This document shows, one piece after another, positions 44,801 to 57,100 of a stretch of DNA of 64,000 nt (within the stretch, counting starts at the first letter, position 1; every line of letters starts with the position of its first letter). This DNA comes from Polytrichum commune (Eukaryota; Streptophyta; Polytrichopsida; Polytrichales; Polytrichaceae), in the NCBI GenBank assembly GCA_950295325.1, contig OX485808.1:14138501-14202500 (forward strand), written 5' to 3'. A program made the position numbers and the translations under genes. The notes beneath the pieces were generated by a model, which was given only the letters and a program-made list of their open reading frames with translations, did not search any database and had not been told where the DNA came from.

Positions 44801-47246
44801 GCACCTTGCTTCTCTTTGTGATTCTGTAAGTCATCGATTCATTAGAAGCATTAGAAGTGATTTAGAAACAACTGTTCTAGTGGTGAGATTTGCCACCCTA
44901 GATTTCACTTCAAACACCTATGATTCAGGTAAGTTCACGTACTAATCACAATCATTTCGAGAATTTTGTTGTGCAGTGTATTTTTCGCATTATGACTACC
45001 ATGGGGTGGAAGGACATGACGGAATTTGGAGATTTTGAGAAGCTACAAGAAGACATGAAGATGATCAATCAAGGGCTCTTATGTGCAAGAATCAACCTTC
45101 CATTTTGTAACTGGTATAAGGCGTTGAAGGTAACTGCAACTTGCACATTCAGTGTCCTTGGACCTCCTTGGCTAATTATTGAATATCGTTGTCCTTTGCA
45201 GTATTCATCTCATTTAATTTCATAAGTTTCTGTAACTTTTTTTTTAAGTTTTTGCTTGTTTGATTAGGCACGAAACTCCATTGTGCCATGCATTCAAAAA
45301 TGTATCACAAAGCGGACTGACGAAGGTCGCCACCATGAAGACGTCATTGGTAGTATGATGTTTAATGGTGGTGCAGTTAAATACACACCTGACAAACTTG
45401 CTGGCATGGTCCTTACCACGTTTACAGCTGGGACATTGACCTCGATTTCCTTGGTTACATGGATCATCAAATACCTTCATGACTACCCGAATGCACGAGA
45501 ATTCATACAGGTGACAGTGCCTACAAATCTACCATTTTCTAAGTGTTTATTTGAATATCACAATTGATTTCACAAAGAACAAATACCTACATAGACATAT
45601 GTATTTTGAAGTTGAGATGTGTGGACGTCAACATTTACTTATTTGGAGAAGAACAACATTAACTTAGTGGTGACCTAATAACTCATTTTCACTGAACTGT
45701 TGTGTCCATGTCATGTGTTGCAGGCTGAGAATGATGAAATACAGAAGAAGTTGCTCGAAGATGATACATTGAAATGGTTCAAGACCAAATCATCAATGCC
45801 ACTTACATTACAAGTAAGTGTTCGTACTTTGCACTCTATTCCAAGTATTTGACTTTACTGTCACATGAAACTTGATCATAGTGTGTGATTTTTAATGTGG
45901 AATTCATGATGTGTCTTTAGGTAGTAAACGAGGTCCTCAGGCTTTCAGGATCTTCAACCGTGCTTCCTAGGCGCGCCACAGAGGAGGTCCAATTCAAAGG
46001 TATATATGCAGGTTGTTCATGTTTTAATAAGCATTTGAAATTGTTGCTTATGTACCATCCACTACCACCATTCAAGTCCAATGCAACGTATCATTTGTCA
46101 CAAACAAATTTGGATATCTTCCACATTGGTGACAATGTGACAATGAACAACATATAGTCGTGGGTGGTACTATGATAGGATTTGTTGCATAGTCAAATAT
46201 AATCGTGAAGTAGCTTGAAATGTAAGATGCAATATCTAGTTTGTATGTTGGAAGAGAGGTATGCACAACCTTGTATGTATGAGAAATCTTTATATCAATG
46301 TCATACAGTTGGGGGCTTTATGTGTTATCAAATACTTCAATACTATGGAAGCATGTCTCTTCACTTGAAAAAAAATGACTATGTTTGTGTTTGATGTAAT
46401 TACAGGCTACACATTTCCCAAAGATTGTACTATGTGGGCATTAGCATCTCATGTCCACATGGACCCAAAGATTTACCCGGAGCCAATGTCTTTCAACCCA
46501 TTTAGGTTTCAGGTATGATATCTCTCTTGAAATACTTCGATCTGTACGCGTTGTGTGTTTGTACATAGTCATTACATTTATAACGTTAGAGTGTTCTAAT
46601 ACATAGTGTGAAATGGCAGATGTCACCTTTAAATCCCAACAACTTTGTGGCTTTTGGGGCTGGCCCTCATATGTGCCCGGGTCAAGAAATGGCATTGAGC
46701 ACGACACTCATTATATTGAACCACTTTGTCACTAAATGCAGGTAAATTGTTGGTGTTTTTTTCCAGCAATGACTGCTATAACATTATTGTTTTGAATCCC
46801 ATATATATGTTGTATGATTATTTGTTGTGACCTATGTATTCTAAGGAAGATTCAAAATAGACATCATAATGTGCTATGATGCATTCCAACAACATCATTG
46901 ATGATAACTAAGGAGACTTAAATATGAGAACTTGCACTTTCTTAAGCTCACATTTGTAGGGTTGGAGATCCACTATGACTTACTTTTGATCTTGTCTAAG
47001 CTTGTTGCAATAGATTGACAACTTTATTCTACAATCCAATTGGTTTCATTATGTCTAATACTTCTTTATGATTGATATGCAATGATGTTATATTAAACAT
47101 GTATTAATTTATGCAATCCGATCACTTTGATATTCCGAAGGTGGGAGCGATTGGGGCATGACGAGAAGTATATGTACAAAATCAATGCGACTAGCAAACC
47201 CAAAGATGGGTTCCCAATGATAGTTACAAGCCGTACAAGTCCTTGA
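41801..47246 (+). CDS. cytochrome P450 monooxygenase, CYP85 clan
   Basis: Nine exons: 41801-42054, 42413-42734, 44977-45129, 45268-45510, 45724-45813, 45921-45999, 46406-46512, 46620-46741 and 47141-47246. They join at GT-AG sites in consistent phase to 1,476 bp, 491 residues. Residues 10-35 form the ER membrane anchor, followed by a proline-containing hinge and PFIGEVLKI. The ExxR motif is EVLR (residues 358-361), the meander has FNPFRF, and the heme loop is FGAGPHMCPG with Cys435 as iron ligand. Helix I reads TAGTLTS (about 296-302), where the usual motif is AGx(D/E)T(T/S): the acidic residue is Leu. The layout resembles CYP85/CYP90/CYP88-type enzymes that oxidise steroids or terpenoids; the substrate is unknown. 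The junction of exons 2 and 3 is the least certain. Confidence 0.85.
43050..43230 (+). mobile_element. candidate tRNA-derived SINE in P450 intron 2
   Basis: GGGTTCGATTCCC (about 43122-43134) is a good Pol III B box. A GGTTGGTTAAGG stretch about 45 bp upstream could be a degenerate A box, and the sequence before it begins GGCGGTGGTCGCC. No second copy in the window confirms it, and it could not be folded as a tRNA by eye. Confidence 0.3.
44070..44632. mobile_element. older element carrying a nested MITE, P450 intron 2
   Basis: Outer sequence with CACTAAATGTTGTATTTAG near 44079 at the left and a CACTAAATA/TATTTAGTG palindrome at 44612-44632 at the right. This is the same palindrome that marks the R1 repeat copies. 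The hAT-like MITE 44248-44588 lies inside. The true ends of the outer element are not certain. Confidence 0.4.
44248..44588. mobile_element. hAT-like MITE, polyG/polyC-ended family, in P450 intron 2
   Basis: 341 bp, inverted relative to the copies at 1435, 11330 and 61819. It starts CTCGGGGGGGGGCAGTG and ends ACTAC(C)nGAG, with perfect 8-bp repeats GTGCAATT at 44240-44247 and 44589-44596. Confidence 0.88.
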
Positions 47247-48775
47247 ACAAAGTTGGACAAGAGGCCTAATGTTGGGTTCCCAATGATGGTTATGAATTGG
47301 ACATGATCATGACCCTTGAAGTTGTGCAAGAACGAGGAGCCGTTAGATATTCTATTTAGAATTTTACATGGATATATATATATTCATTAATAAGCACGCC
47401 GATATGGTAAACCATGCTATGAGTTGGATAATCATGAGCAATGGATAAGCCTAGAAAGCAATAAACAACGTTCAGATATTGTCCTCTATGAAAGTTTAGT
47501 TACAATATATTTTGGATGGAATACCACCACTATTCATGCCATTCATTGTGTGCTATTCATAAGTTTTGTTTCCATGTCATTCATTGTGCCTTGCTATCAT
47601 TGGTTGGTATAACTTGATTTATGGATATTTATGGGACTTTTAAATTGACATACCTTACATTTTTCAACAACTCTTGTTTGTTTTGTGGGCCCCGAGGACA
47701 AAGATACATGATGCTTAAACTTTGACTTGGGATGCCAAAGTTTCCTGTTTCTTAAACTCGTTATGAGCGTCCTTACTTTATGTTGCTCTTGTCAAAGTGG
47801 CCAATACAATCACTACCGAGCTCATAGGAACTCAATCTTTTATCCCTAGAATAAGATGGGAGCATCCTTCCTTTTCTTTCTTTTTTCCTAACCTCCCTAC
47901 CCCGCAAATTTTTTCTACTTCAATTTATAGAGCTTCCAAGTCACATTCACATTGGACCACTTCTAAGTATTTTAGCTTAACGCCCATTCACATGGAAACT
48001 TTGCACGTCACAAGGGAGCCAATCGGATGTGAAGGTTCATGTTGCCTTTTGGAATGTAATGTTCTCTCTTTTTGAAGCTCAGGTTTATCAACTTTGTTGC
48101 TATTAGTGAAGCATACAAACTAGCAAAATTAGATTATATATGATAGGCAGAGTCATCAATTATTCAAACTTAAGTTGTGCTTTATTTTTTTACTCAAAAT
48201 GTCATTTTTTTACAAAGTAATGGGGTCTTATTAAAAATCTCTCATACATGAGGGAGAGAGGGAATTATTGCGTAAGAGTACACCTTTTAGCCATCCAACA
48301 ATTTACAGGCAGTCAATAAGCCGGTAGGTACGAAGTCGGGAGCTCCGGCCTCCTTGCCATATATCACCTACCCAACGGTATCTTAACTTACTAACCACAA
48401 GCTTTGCAACACCTACCTCAACCTTGGATACCCACACCTTAACCTCCGTAAAATCACCCTCCATAATGTCATTCCTTCTTTTATATCCCCAAACCCTAGG
48501 AAACGGATGTGCTCGGTTCAAGTCTCCCTCGTTGTTGTTACATTTCCCTCTCATCTATCATGGGTTTTGACATACCAAAGAATTCTAACCAACGCCGCAT
48601 ATATCACGTTGTTATCATTGTCATCATTGTAATGTTGACTTTGTGTGATACCCCTAATGTCACACATTACACTAAATTTTTATTATCACACATCCATGTT
48701 AACACTGCAGACCTCCTTAATATCATGTGCACTTTGGTTGCCACAAGCGTGATATCAAGGAGGTTAGAATGTGTA
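47247..48775. other. 3' flank of the P450 gene, no gene supported
   Basis: About 47560-47620 resembles 61430-61490 (TCATTGTGCCTTGCT, CATTGGTT). A minus-strand frame from ATG at 48554 (83 codons, KRRNDIMEGDFTEVKVW) has no recognisable motif and is not called. The rest is AT-rich. Confidence 0.4.
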
Positions 48776-50698
48776 TGACATGAAATAAAATGAAGTTGAT
48801 TTAAGTTCGGGAAGCCAAAAGGCTAATGGAACTAAAAAGTACGCCCATGATGGTTTCAAATCGGCTAATTCCCTAAAATGGCAAAATGCGGTAGCCTCAG
48901 TGAGATAAGGTTGAGGCACCTATAACCGATAAAATAAGAGAGTTTGCATACGTTTATGAGTGAGGAATTTTTTTTCTTGCGAAGAGTATCTAATTCTAAG
49001 GAGAATAGAACATAATTAATTAAATTTCAAGAATATGGAAATTGCTACAAATTTGAAAGCGGTAAAGTTAGGGTAAGACATAGTTGAACTTTAGGTTAAC
49101 CCATAAGCACTCATCTATATTCTTCTATATTCTAATGCTTGAAATGAGGAACACGAGAGGATGGGTCGAGCATTCGGCGAAGCTCTGGTGCACAACACAA
49201 CCAGAGATTGGCTCGGGTTTATGATTGATCCCCGAGGATCCTCCATAAATATGCACATTGGTGTGTAGTGTCTGGATCAAATGGAAAATGTAATGTACAA
49301 TTAGATTTATGGTAGAATATAGCAGCAAAATTCTTCCATATCCAAACAGCTAACTCACTTGAAATTGCCGGCGGCTACGCTGGATTTCGAGATGTCCTCG
49401 AAGAGCAATCCAAAGAACCATCACATCTAGTTAATTTTCCTCTTGAATGGTATTGTTAAGACCTGTCTTCAACTGGTTCACCCAAAACTGAACAATCGGA
49501 GATAACTTGTGAAACAGGACTGTAACTCTGAGACGACTTATGCACTGACAGGTGAATGGGAGATGCGGGATAGTTAGCAAAAGAGGTAAAGAAGAGCATT
49601 CACAGGTTTTCAATTGGAAGAAAATTGGTCAACTCTCTATGAACCAAAGCAATCTCCAGCTACCATCCACAATCGATCACATTTGAAGAATTTGACAACC
49701 ACAATCTATTGGATCACATCCCTAACTCTTGCCCTTCTGCAATACACCGCCGAAGGACATCCTGACCTCATTTCGAACCCAATCACCTGAGGACCTTACG
49801 TAACGCCAAATCTAAGATCATGACCAATGTAATTCTCAATGTGAAGAACCATCGTACGGAGACATCGTCATATCATCAGGCCTCCTACTATAATTTCAAA
49901 ACACGACGGCAACTGCAAAACCGCATGAATCAAGTGCTTATTCACTGACACGAGACTGAGGTGAGGGAGAGACGAGCAAGAATACATTGAGATAACAATG
50001 ACAAATTTGGGTTTTCTTGTCAAAAGAAGAAATACTTCATTTCGTATCCAAGTACGTCGCCCGGCCATCAGAGGCATCCCTCTGTGGCCCTGCACATATT
50101 AAGTTGGCTGCTTGAGTGGAGAGAGAGTCAGAGTACCGAAGGCAAAAAGCTACAACCAAGCCGGCCAAATCCAAAACTGAACTCATCAATCCAAGCACAT
50201 GATGCTTCTGTGGAGTGCTCGCTTACTAACTAATCCTCATTCCAGCACAGATAGGAGCGGCGGTCATTTTGAGTAATGAGATTCTCCAGAGACCTGTTGC
50301 CTCCATCATTGAACCAGTTCCTGAACTCCTGTTATTGTGCCTTTGCAATTTCTCGCTTATTAGACCTTATCGCCGCATTCAGTAGCCTCCAGACCTCTGC
50401 TCTGTCAAAATTGTGACCCGGTATGGACGCGTACTGCTGTACATCGTCTCCGAAACTTGCCCCTTTCTGCAGCTGCACTGGCGAATGAGGAAATCCACGT
50501 CCTCCATGTCCACAGGCCCGTTCATTGACCAAACCTAGCATCAGAGAACTTCACAAATGCATCACTCTGCCCTTCGAGTTGCTGACAATAGAAGTTGTCG
50601 CTCAAACAGGGGACGCATCCAAATTGCATAACCTGTGGTGCATGCACTCCTCCCCTCATTTAAAGTAGGATCTCTCATCCTTGGATGCATTCCTCACT

Positions 50699-50884
50699 TC
50701 AGCTGCTGTTGTAGTGCCACGATGTGCTTCGTCGAAATGACATAGAGCGCGCACCGGAGCGCACCATGGAAGCCACGGCCTGCATCACGGACCTGGCTAT
50801 GGCCGCCTTCACTTGCCCGCGCCTTGGCGCTGCCTTCCTTGGCCTCATCGTGTTGCCGTTCACTGCAACGTGTCCCACTGCCAT
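50699..50884 (-). CDS. 61-residue basic microprotein, U3 copy
   Basis: ATG at 50884, TGA at 50699. It is identical in plan to the U1 and U2 products, with two changes: MQAVASMV for MQAMASMV, and SFRRSTSWHYNSS for SFGRSTSWHYNSS. The Val in the core is also found in the distant U0 copy. The product is basic, has no known domain and lies downstream of the conserved TATA box. Near-identity with U2 means recent duplication or gene conversion. Confidence 0.45.
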   Translation of the reverse strand: MAVGHVAVNGNTMRPRKAAPRRGQVKAAIARSVMQAVASMVRSGARSMSFRRSTSWHYNSS

Positions 50885-51105
50885 CGCTCTGCGTTGAGAT
50901 TGCGAAGAGAAGATGAACAAGAAGGCTTAAGCGGAGCTCCAAACGAGATACAGAGAAGGAATTTGCAATAGCAGAAGTAAGAAGGAAGAGCTTGCGAAGT
51001 TGAGCAAGTCGTGTAGTGGAGATTTCGGAGAGAAGATGGTGTGGGAGAATTCTGATCTGGGGGTAGGTGAGCTATGGAATGAATCGGTATACCGGCAGCA
51101 GAGAC

Positions 51106-51111
51106 TTATAG
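51106..51111 (-). promoter_or_regulatory. conserved TATA box, U3
   Basis: Minus-strand CTATAAG with CGGTATACCG at 51085-51094, as in U0 to U2. Confidence 0.5.
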
Positions 51112-51549
51112 GAGGTTGAAACATTCCCAACATGAGATCAGGTCGACCAATTCTTCATCATCTTCTTCTTGTGGAATCTGGGCGGTCCCACCCCGGCTGG
51201 CGGTATTTCAGTCAAGACTTGTTGTTGACTCCACCTCCATGGATCGTAGCTAGGACTGGCGGCAGGGGGGGGGGGGCAGGCATGGACGATGGCGTGGCGT
51301 CCAAGCTCCCAGCCGATCGATCGATCGATCCGCTCACGTGTTATGCTCAGGAGTAATTAGGGTTAAAGAAATCTAGTGAAGTTGGGGGAGCTTCCCCAGA
51401 GCTTTCCAGTTATGTCCCCGTGCAGGGGAGCCCGCCTGTTTTGGTGAGCTCATCGCCATGTGCTTGTATATAATGACGATGCTCCCTCCAACAAAGATCT
51501 CTTGTTTACCCCTTCCCCCCCCCCCCCCCCCCCTTTATACGAAGGCATG

Positions 51550-52225
51550 TGGGTGTTATGCGGTTTGGTTTTCATTGTTCTCCATCTTCTACAGATTATT
51601 ATTGCGCAACCGTGAAGTTTGTGTTGCGTTGGCAAATCTTCAATGGAGTATCATTAACAATCGGATCTCTATGTATTTCAAGTATGGATATCAAAAGTGC
51701 ATGTTTGTTGATTCTTTATTGGATACACAGGTCCTCCCAATTGTGTTCACTATTGAGTGTGGAGTAGTTAATCAAATTTGAAGACTTAGGCCTGTATCCT
51801 TTCAATATTCATTTTTTTGGTGTTTGTTCGTTGATCCTCACCTAACTACACACCAATCAAATATAGGTGTATGATTTAGAAAAGTAATTGAATACCACTC
51901 ACATACCTTGATGGTGATGCTCCCTGCAAAAAAAGTCTATGGGTAGCCCCCCTCCCCTAAATTGCCTTGCACTAGAATACACGGGTAATGCTAAACTAGT
52001 TTATTATGTTCTCCATCTTCTATAGATCATATTCGAATAACAAAACTTGTGTTGCATTGAATGACTGCTTAGGTCCTCTCCCCCCCCCCCCTTCCCAAAT
52101 TGTGTTGATATTGAGTCTATAGTAGTTAATCAAATTTAAGGATATGGTCCAATCTCTTTGTGGCATGTGTTTCTTGCATGCCCATTCTTAGATCTACACC
52201 CAACCACAAATCGCTCAAACATAAT
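51550..52225. repeat. two diverged direct copies downstream of U3
   Basis: 51570-51860 and about 51990-52225 share TTCTCCATCTTCTA(C/T)AGAT, TTGTGTTGC(G/A)TTG, AGGTCCTC, CAAATTGTGTT-like and GTAGTTAATCAAATTT. A polyC run interrupts the second copy at 52081-52091. They are noncoding. Confidence 0.6.
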
Positions 52226-53119
52226 ACTTGTCTAATCAAGAAAAAATATTGATTTAGGTCCGTTCACCTTGATTGGGAGTTTGAAGAAAGAGCTCCTTCT
52301 CATTGCCGGAAAAAGGGCCTCCTTAGTGACCCTCGTTTGTTCAAGTCCACTTTTACACTTGGGCTTTCATTTTGAGATCATGAACTTTTCACCATGCTAG
52401 CAACAGTCCCTTGATGGGTCCCATGTGAAACATCTACGACAAAATCTCAGTCGTTTTTGACAAGCCTCGTAGTCAAAATCCTAAGCTACCTCATGGACAA
52501 TCAGTTATGAATGTCGGGATTCTCATGAGGCTCTCATTTTGTAGGCCCCAAGCCAATGAACTTTTGAAGGATGCTTTGGCTTGTCATTAATTCTTTCTTT
52601 ATTTAGTGCCAATGCCCCATATCCCTCCCTTTTTACATGTGACTTCTTCAAATATGACTACTTTACACGTGCTCAAAGTATCAAGAGCTTGCAGCTTTCA
52701 ATAGTTGTGATTTGGATGAAAACTTGCAAAATGCCAAGTACCCAACTCCTAAAAATTGAAGGTCTGAGCTCTAAGCTTGAGTTTGGTGTTAAAAATTGGG
52801 CCTTAGATAACATCTCATCACCGGGCCATGGAGGTTAGTTGAATTCCAGCAGCACAGCATCTGAACGGTCGAAACACACTTTGTTCGATTTCCTTCACTT
52901 GAAGTGTACTCATTAGGGTTATCGTTTAGGTTTTAAAGACATCCCTCACTCTTTGTTTTCGAGGGGCTCTATATAAAGTTCACATCAAAAGATATTGTTG
53001 GAAACAGTGATCCCGCTGTTGCTTTGCAGAACATGGTGGATAGATAGAAACTCCGGTCCCTTTTTAACAAGGGGTTTTAACAAGGGGTTAACATGGTGGA
53101 TATTCATATGTGAGGCTTA
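52226..53119. other. unassigned sequence
   Basis: No gene is supported. Near 53039-53100 a short duplication AACATGGTGGAT and the string ATAGATAGAAACTCCGGTCCC recur; the latter also occurs at 42820-42845 in P450 intron 2. Confidence 0.4.
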
Positions 53120-53121
53120 TA

Positions 53122-53244
53122 CTCCCTCTGTCCCAAAATTATTGTCCTACTCCCCAAAGTTTAAAATCCCAAAATGTTTGCCTGACAAACATTTTGGGAT
53201 ATTAAACTCTGGGGAGTAGGACAATAATTTTGGGACGGAGGGAG
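53122..53244. mobile_element. Stowaway MITE
   Basis: 123 bp forming a nearly perfect hairpin. It begins CTCCCTCTGTCCCAAAAT and ends with the inverse ATTTTGGGACGGAGGGAG, flanked by TA. The arms match for about 58 bp with few mismatches around a loop of about 6 bases. CTCCCTC ends and TA target are the Stowaway signature. Confidence 0.95.
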
Positions 53245-53257
53245 TACTACACTTCAT

Positions 53258-53615
53258 ATGGTATTTAGTGTCACCGATTCTAGTTGTCTTGCTTAATGCT
53301 AATCGTTAACCGCAGTATAGTGTCACCAACACTAAATGTTAACCCAACATTGTTTGCCATTCTTTGTAAATGTTTTAGGGGACTATAGATTTAGAGTGTT
53401 GCAATTACTGTCACTTATTAAGTGATTTTTCATCCAAATTTCAGTCGTCCATGACAACATTTCATTACAAGTTGCGGACAAGAGAAGGTAGGGTTTCAAC
53501 CAATGGATGAACTCATCCATCATCCATTACAGTATTTGTAAACTTATTCATCAGAAGCATCATCCGAAAAGTTGCCATATGACACTCAATATCATATTTA
53601 GTGTAGCTTTTGGGG
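53258..53615. repeat. inverted copy of R1 repeat
   Basis: Reverse complement of about 2866-3225, including the spacing between CATCCATTG, AACACTGTAAAT-like and ACACTAAATG-type blocks, and ending with the palindrome at 53583-53603. The Stowaway element lies directly at one edge. Confidence 0.75.
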
Positions 53616-55997
53616 GAGTTCAATAATGTGTCTAAAGTTGTACTACTCTCTATTCTGTGCAGAGTCCAATACAACGTAGATATTTGAAAAAGGGACCGAA
53701 CTTCAAGTACGCGAAAAAGGAACACTATGATCAAGGTCACCTAGTGCTACAAATATCTATGCACCTCGATAATTTTGTGCTTTGTTACCACAATATTATT
53801 AAGTCATGTGAGTTTGTTCATGTGGGCCCTGATAATATAAACATGGGATGCCCCAACCTAATGCAGATTCAGACCTACTATGAGTCTCCTTGCATTAAGT
53901 TGGGGCATTCTATGGTTATATTCAAGGTCCACATGAACGAATGCACACTGCTTATTTAATAAATGTCATGACATCAAATGAGAGGACTTTCAATTTGTTT
54001 TTGTTGCATGATGAGTAAGATATGTGAGCCTAACGTGGTCACTCTCCTTATTTGGACACTTGCATTTGAGTGATATATGACGAGGCTTGTAGTTGAGAAC
54101 GGCCACCAAAAAGACATGTGCTACAAGAGATTGGACTATGTACTTTAAATAGTACACAAATTGTTCTCCTTAGTTTTAATAACGAGCAAATTTGGAAAGT
54201 CGTGCCTATGACATGGTCGTGTGAAGAGAAAGAGGATCTTCCCTTTAAATTTTTACAAATTCTGTAACTATATTATGATTCTCAAACTACAAATGACAAC
54301 CTTTGTGATATGCAATTGCTTATCAATAAGACACTTCCTAAGCCAGTCACTACTAGCACATGCATGAGACTTGAGCAACATGTTAGGTGTTGGGTTTTTT
54401 TGCAATTCTTCCATAATAGTAGGTTTACATAATTTTCAAAAACACAAAGTAGGAAGTACCTACAATTGATAGGGTTATGGGTTTTAGGTTTAGGGTTTAG
54501 GGTTGAGAGACTTTTAGGATCTTCAATAGGATATGTGCATGGGTCTTGCTATCCTAGATCTTGGATTGGCCTATGCAAGACTAGCTTGGCCCGCCCCTTC
54601 TAGTAGGGCACGGTAGAAAGTCGGTTTTGAATAGCCACTTCACACGATCATGTCATAGGCACATTCAAGTCCTAAGTCCCAAGGATGTCTACCTGGCAAC
54701 ACTTTTTGGAGGCGGGGTTTGGGAATTGCGTTAAGAGTTGAGTCATTCAAAAAGCTAATGCCAACTCTCAACTAATAATCAAGATCCGACTTTAGTGATA
54801 ATTAGCCATATTTTAATGAAAAAAATAAATGCATGTAAAATTTGAAATTAATCTTACATGTTGAAAGAGAAGAAGAAAAATGAAGAAATGCCCATCACAT
54901 GGAAAGGAAGGAAAAAATCAACCCATCAAAAGATTGGTCCTCTCAACCATCACCCATCAACCATATCCCATAACTATGGGCAAACAATGTTGTGTCCCAT
55001 AATATATATGCCACACTTCGATTTCATAGTGACTTAGTGGATACAAGTCAACTACTACACTTGTACATGACACCTAAATAAACCCAATTCGAGTTTATGT
55101 TGAGTTTTCGATGTGAATGTCATCACAAACATGAGTTGAACATCAATTTTGCAAAATTTGATGTTGTGTGCAAGGGAGCTTAAATATTGGTAATACTATC
55201 CAGGGGTGGAGGTCGAAGGTTTCATTAAAGAGTCTAAGAGTAGACTTGAGCTAATTGAAAATTGCAACAATTCCCATAAACTAAGACCCACTCATGTTTC
55301 CAAAAGCAATAGCAGATCTCAATGACAATACATTGTCCATCCTACGTTTATAGGAACAAATGCTAATTAAATAATGTCATAGATTAACAACTTGTGAGGT
55401 CAGTTATAATTTGGTGTAAATTTGAGTGTTTGAAAGCAATTGGTAGAGGGGTGACTAAAGAGGAGGGTGGCTAAGAAGGTCAATGACTTTTGCACCTACA
55501 CCCTACAATCAAATTAGATGTGGGCTACCACAAGCTGCCACCAAGATAAACCATAATGATGAGAGATAATATGTGCGTAGAAAAACAAATTACATGATCC
55601 TTAAAGGAGCAACTATGAATCACGTAAAAGTTACGGTTATAGTTTGGTGTCAAACGGGTGTTTAGAAGCAACTACTGAAGGCTAGCGGGGTTGGCTCAAA
55701 GGTTAGTAATCATTGTATCTTGCACCCTACAAATAAATTTGATGGGGACTACTATCAAGCCACTGAATTGGTTTTCAATCAGCTAAAATGTCATCATCTA
55801 TACGATTATGGTTCAAACTTGACCTGCGACGAACTCTTGTTGAAGAATTCATGCTCGATGGTTGTTCCAGAACTCTGGCCACAATACACGTGCAAATCAT
55901 AGCACATGATTTGTGAAATGCTTGTGACATCCACGAAGTTCTATTCTAATTTAGTGACTTTGTTGGTTTCTAATCCTCATTCTACGAAGAGCGAACA
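53616..55997. other. intergenic, dispersed repeats only
   Basis: About 54490-54650 matches 13070-13215. A TTTAGGGTTTAGGGTT tract at 54486-54506 is telomere-like. The longest frame, 53657-53959 (+), has no recognisable motif. Confidence 0.4.
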
Positions 55998-57100
55998 TTG
56001 AGAGGTGCCCCCACGGGTGGTGGTGACCCCATGTGGTGCCTTTTTCTTGATTCGACTGCGGTAACAAAATGTGATGATCATGTGAGTACCACCGTCCGGG
56101 ATAGAAGTGGAGAACATGAGTTGGAAGGCAGTATTCGAGTCATGGCACAACATGAGGAGTTGGAGAGCTCTTACTTCAGACCAAACATCATAAGAAGAAG
56201 CTCAAACTTCTCTACACTCCTATGTGCGGGGAAAACCGACGGCTAGTTCATTATCAGCCGATGGATTTTCTCTCATGGCCGGTCCAAATTTCCAACCATC
56301 GGATGGCAATCCGACTGTAATTTCAATCCTCCGGCAATTAGCCGATGGACTAGAAAATGTCCCGGAAATGTAGCCGATTCTTCTTGTGAGTTACTAGATT
56401 TCAACCGGAAGTATCCAAAGCGCTATTTGTCTGGGGCATATGATGATGCACTTGAGGAAGTACCCTAAACCTTAAACTTTTTGAATTATGCAACCTTTTC
56501 ATGACCAAATCCAATTGCTTCTATGAAGAATTGGGGGACCCTTGGCCTTCAAGCGGTGAAGGCATTGCTAGGTTCAATTCCTGCCAAGGATATTAACTCT
56601 TCAAATTTAAAGTTTTGAACATGCCTTTCTTTTCACTTACTCAAGATTTTGTACTAAGAAATGATTTCTAATAACTTTTCATACATTTTTTAAACAATTA
56701 GTGCCGATATGAATTCCATTTAATCGGATATTGGCCAATGAAAATATAGGCAATTGGCCGATTGATTTTACAAAAGACCGGCTGTTGCCAATGTAAATTG
56801 GAAAAAATCCGACCCTTCGTAGCAACTACCGTCAATTAGCCACTAAGGCTTCAAAAACTTCCCGAACTCTGCTACACTCCACCTTGGAAAAGAACACGGA
56901 TCGATCTTCAACGTTGTATGAAAAATCAAGGTTTTGTCCACCCATCGTTCGAAAGATAGTCCGTCACATGAAACGAAGGCGGACCCGTCCCAAAGGAGCA
57001 TGGGCCACCCCCACCACCACCCGTGTTTCCAAAAGAGCACATGGGAGAAGAGAAGAGAAGAGGAGAGAGGAATGGTGACGTTGGGCTCCTGAGAGGTGTC
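55998..57100. other. GCCGA-rich stretch with a candidate SINE
   Basis: 56235-56400 and 56720-56850 are rich in CCGACGG, GCCGATGG and GCCGATTG in both orientations, as seen near the ends of some CACTA elements, but no CACTA terminus is present. At 56545-56600, GGCCTTCAAGCGGTG followed by GGTTCAATTCC could be A and B boxes of a tRNA-derived SINE. No gene is supported. Confidence 0.3.

Larger units (their letters stand above)
48776..51600. repeat. large duplicated unit U3, right part
   Basis: Segment B (48776-48905) matches 17812-17940. E (49275-49946) and F (49947-51512) match U2 almost exactly. The join between B and E is not the same as in U1. The part with segment D lies 7 kb away at 41497, so the unit was split around the P450 locus. 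A run of C lies at 51517-51535. Confidence 0.7.

Noticed and set aside
56235..56850. CACTA transposon, from repeated CCGACGG/GCCGAT motifs
   Set aside because: No CACTA terminus, no 3-bp target duplication and no transposase were found.
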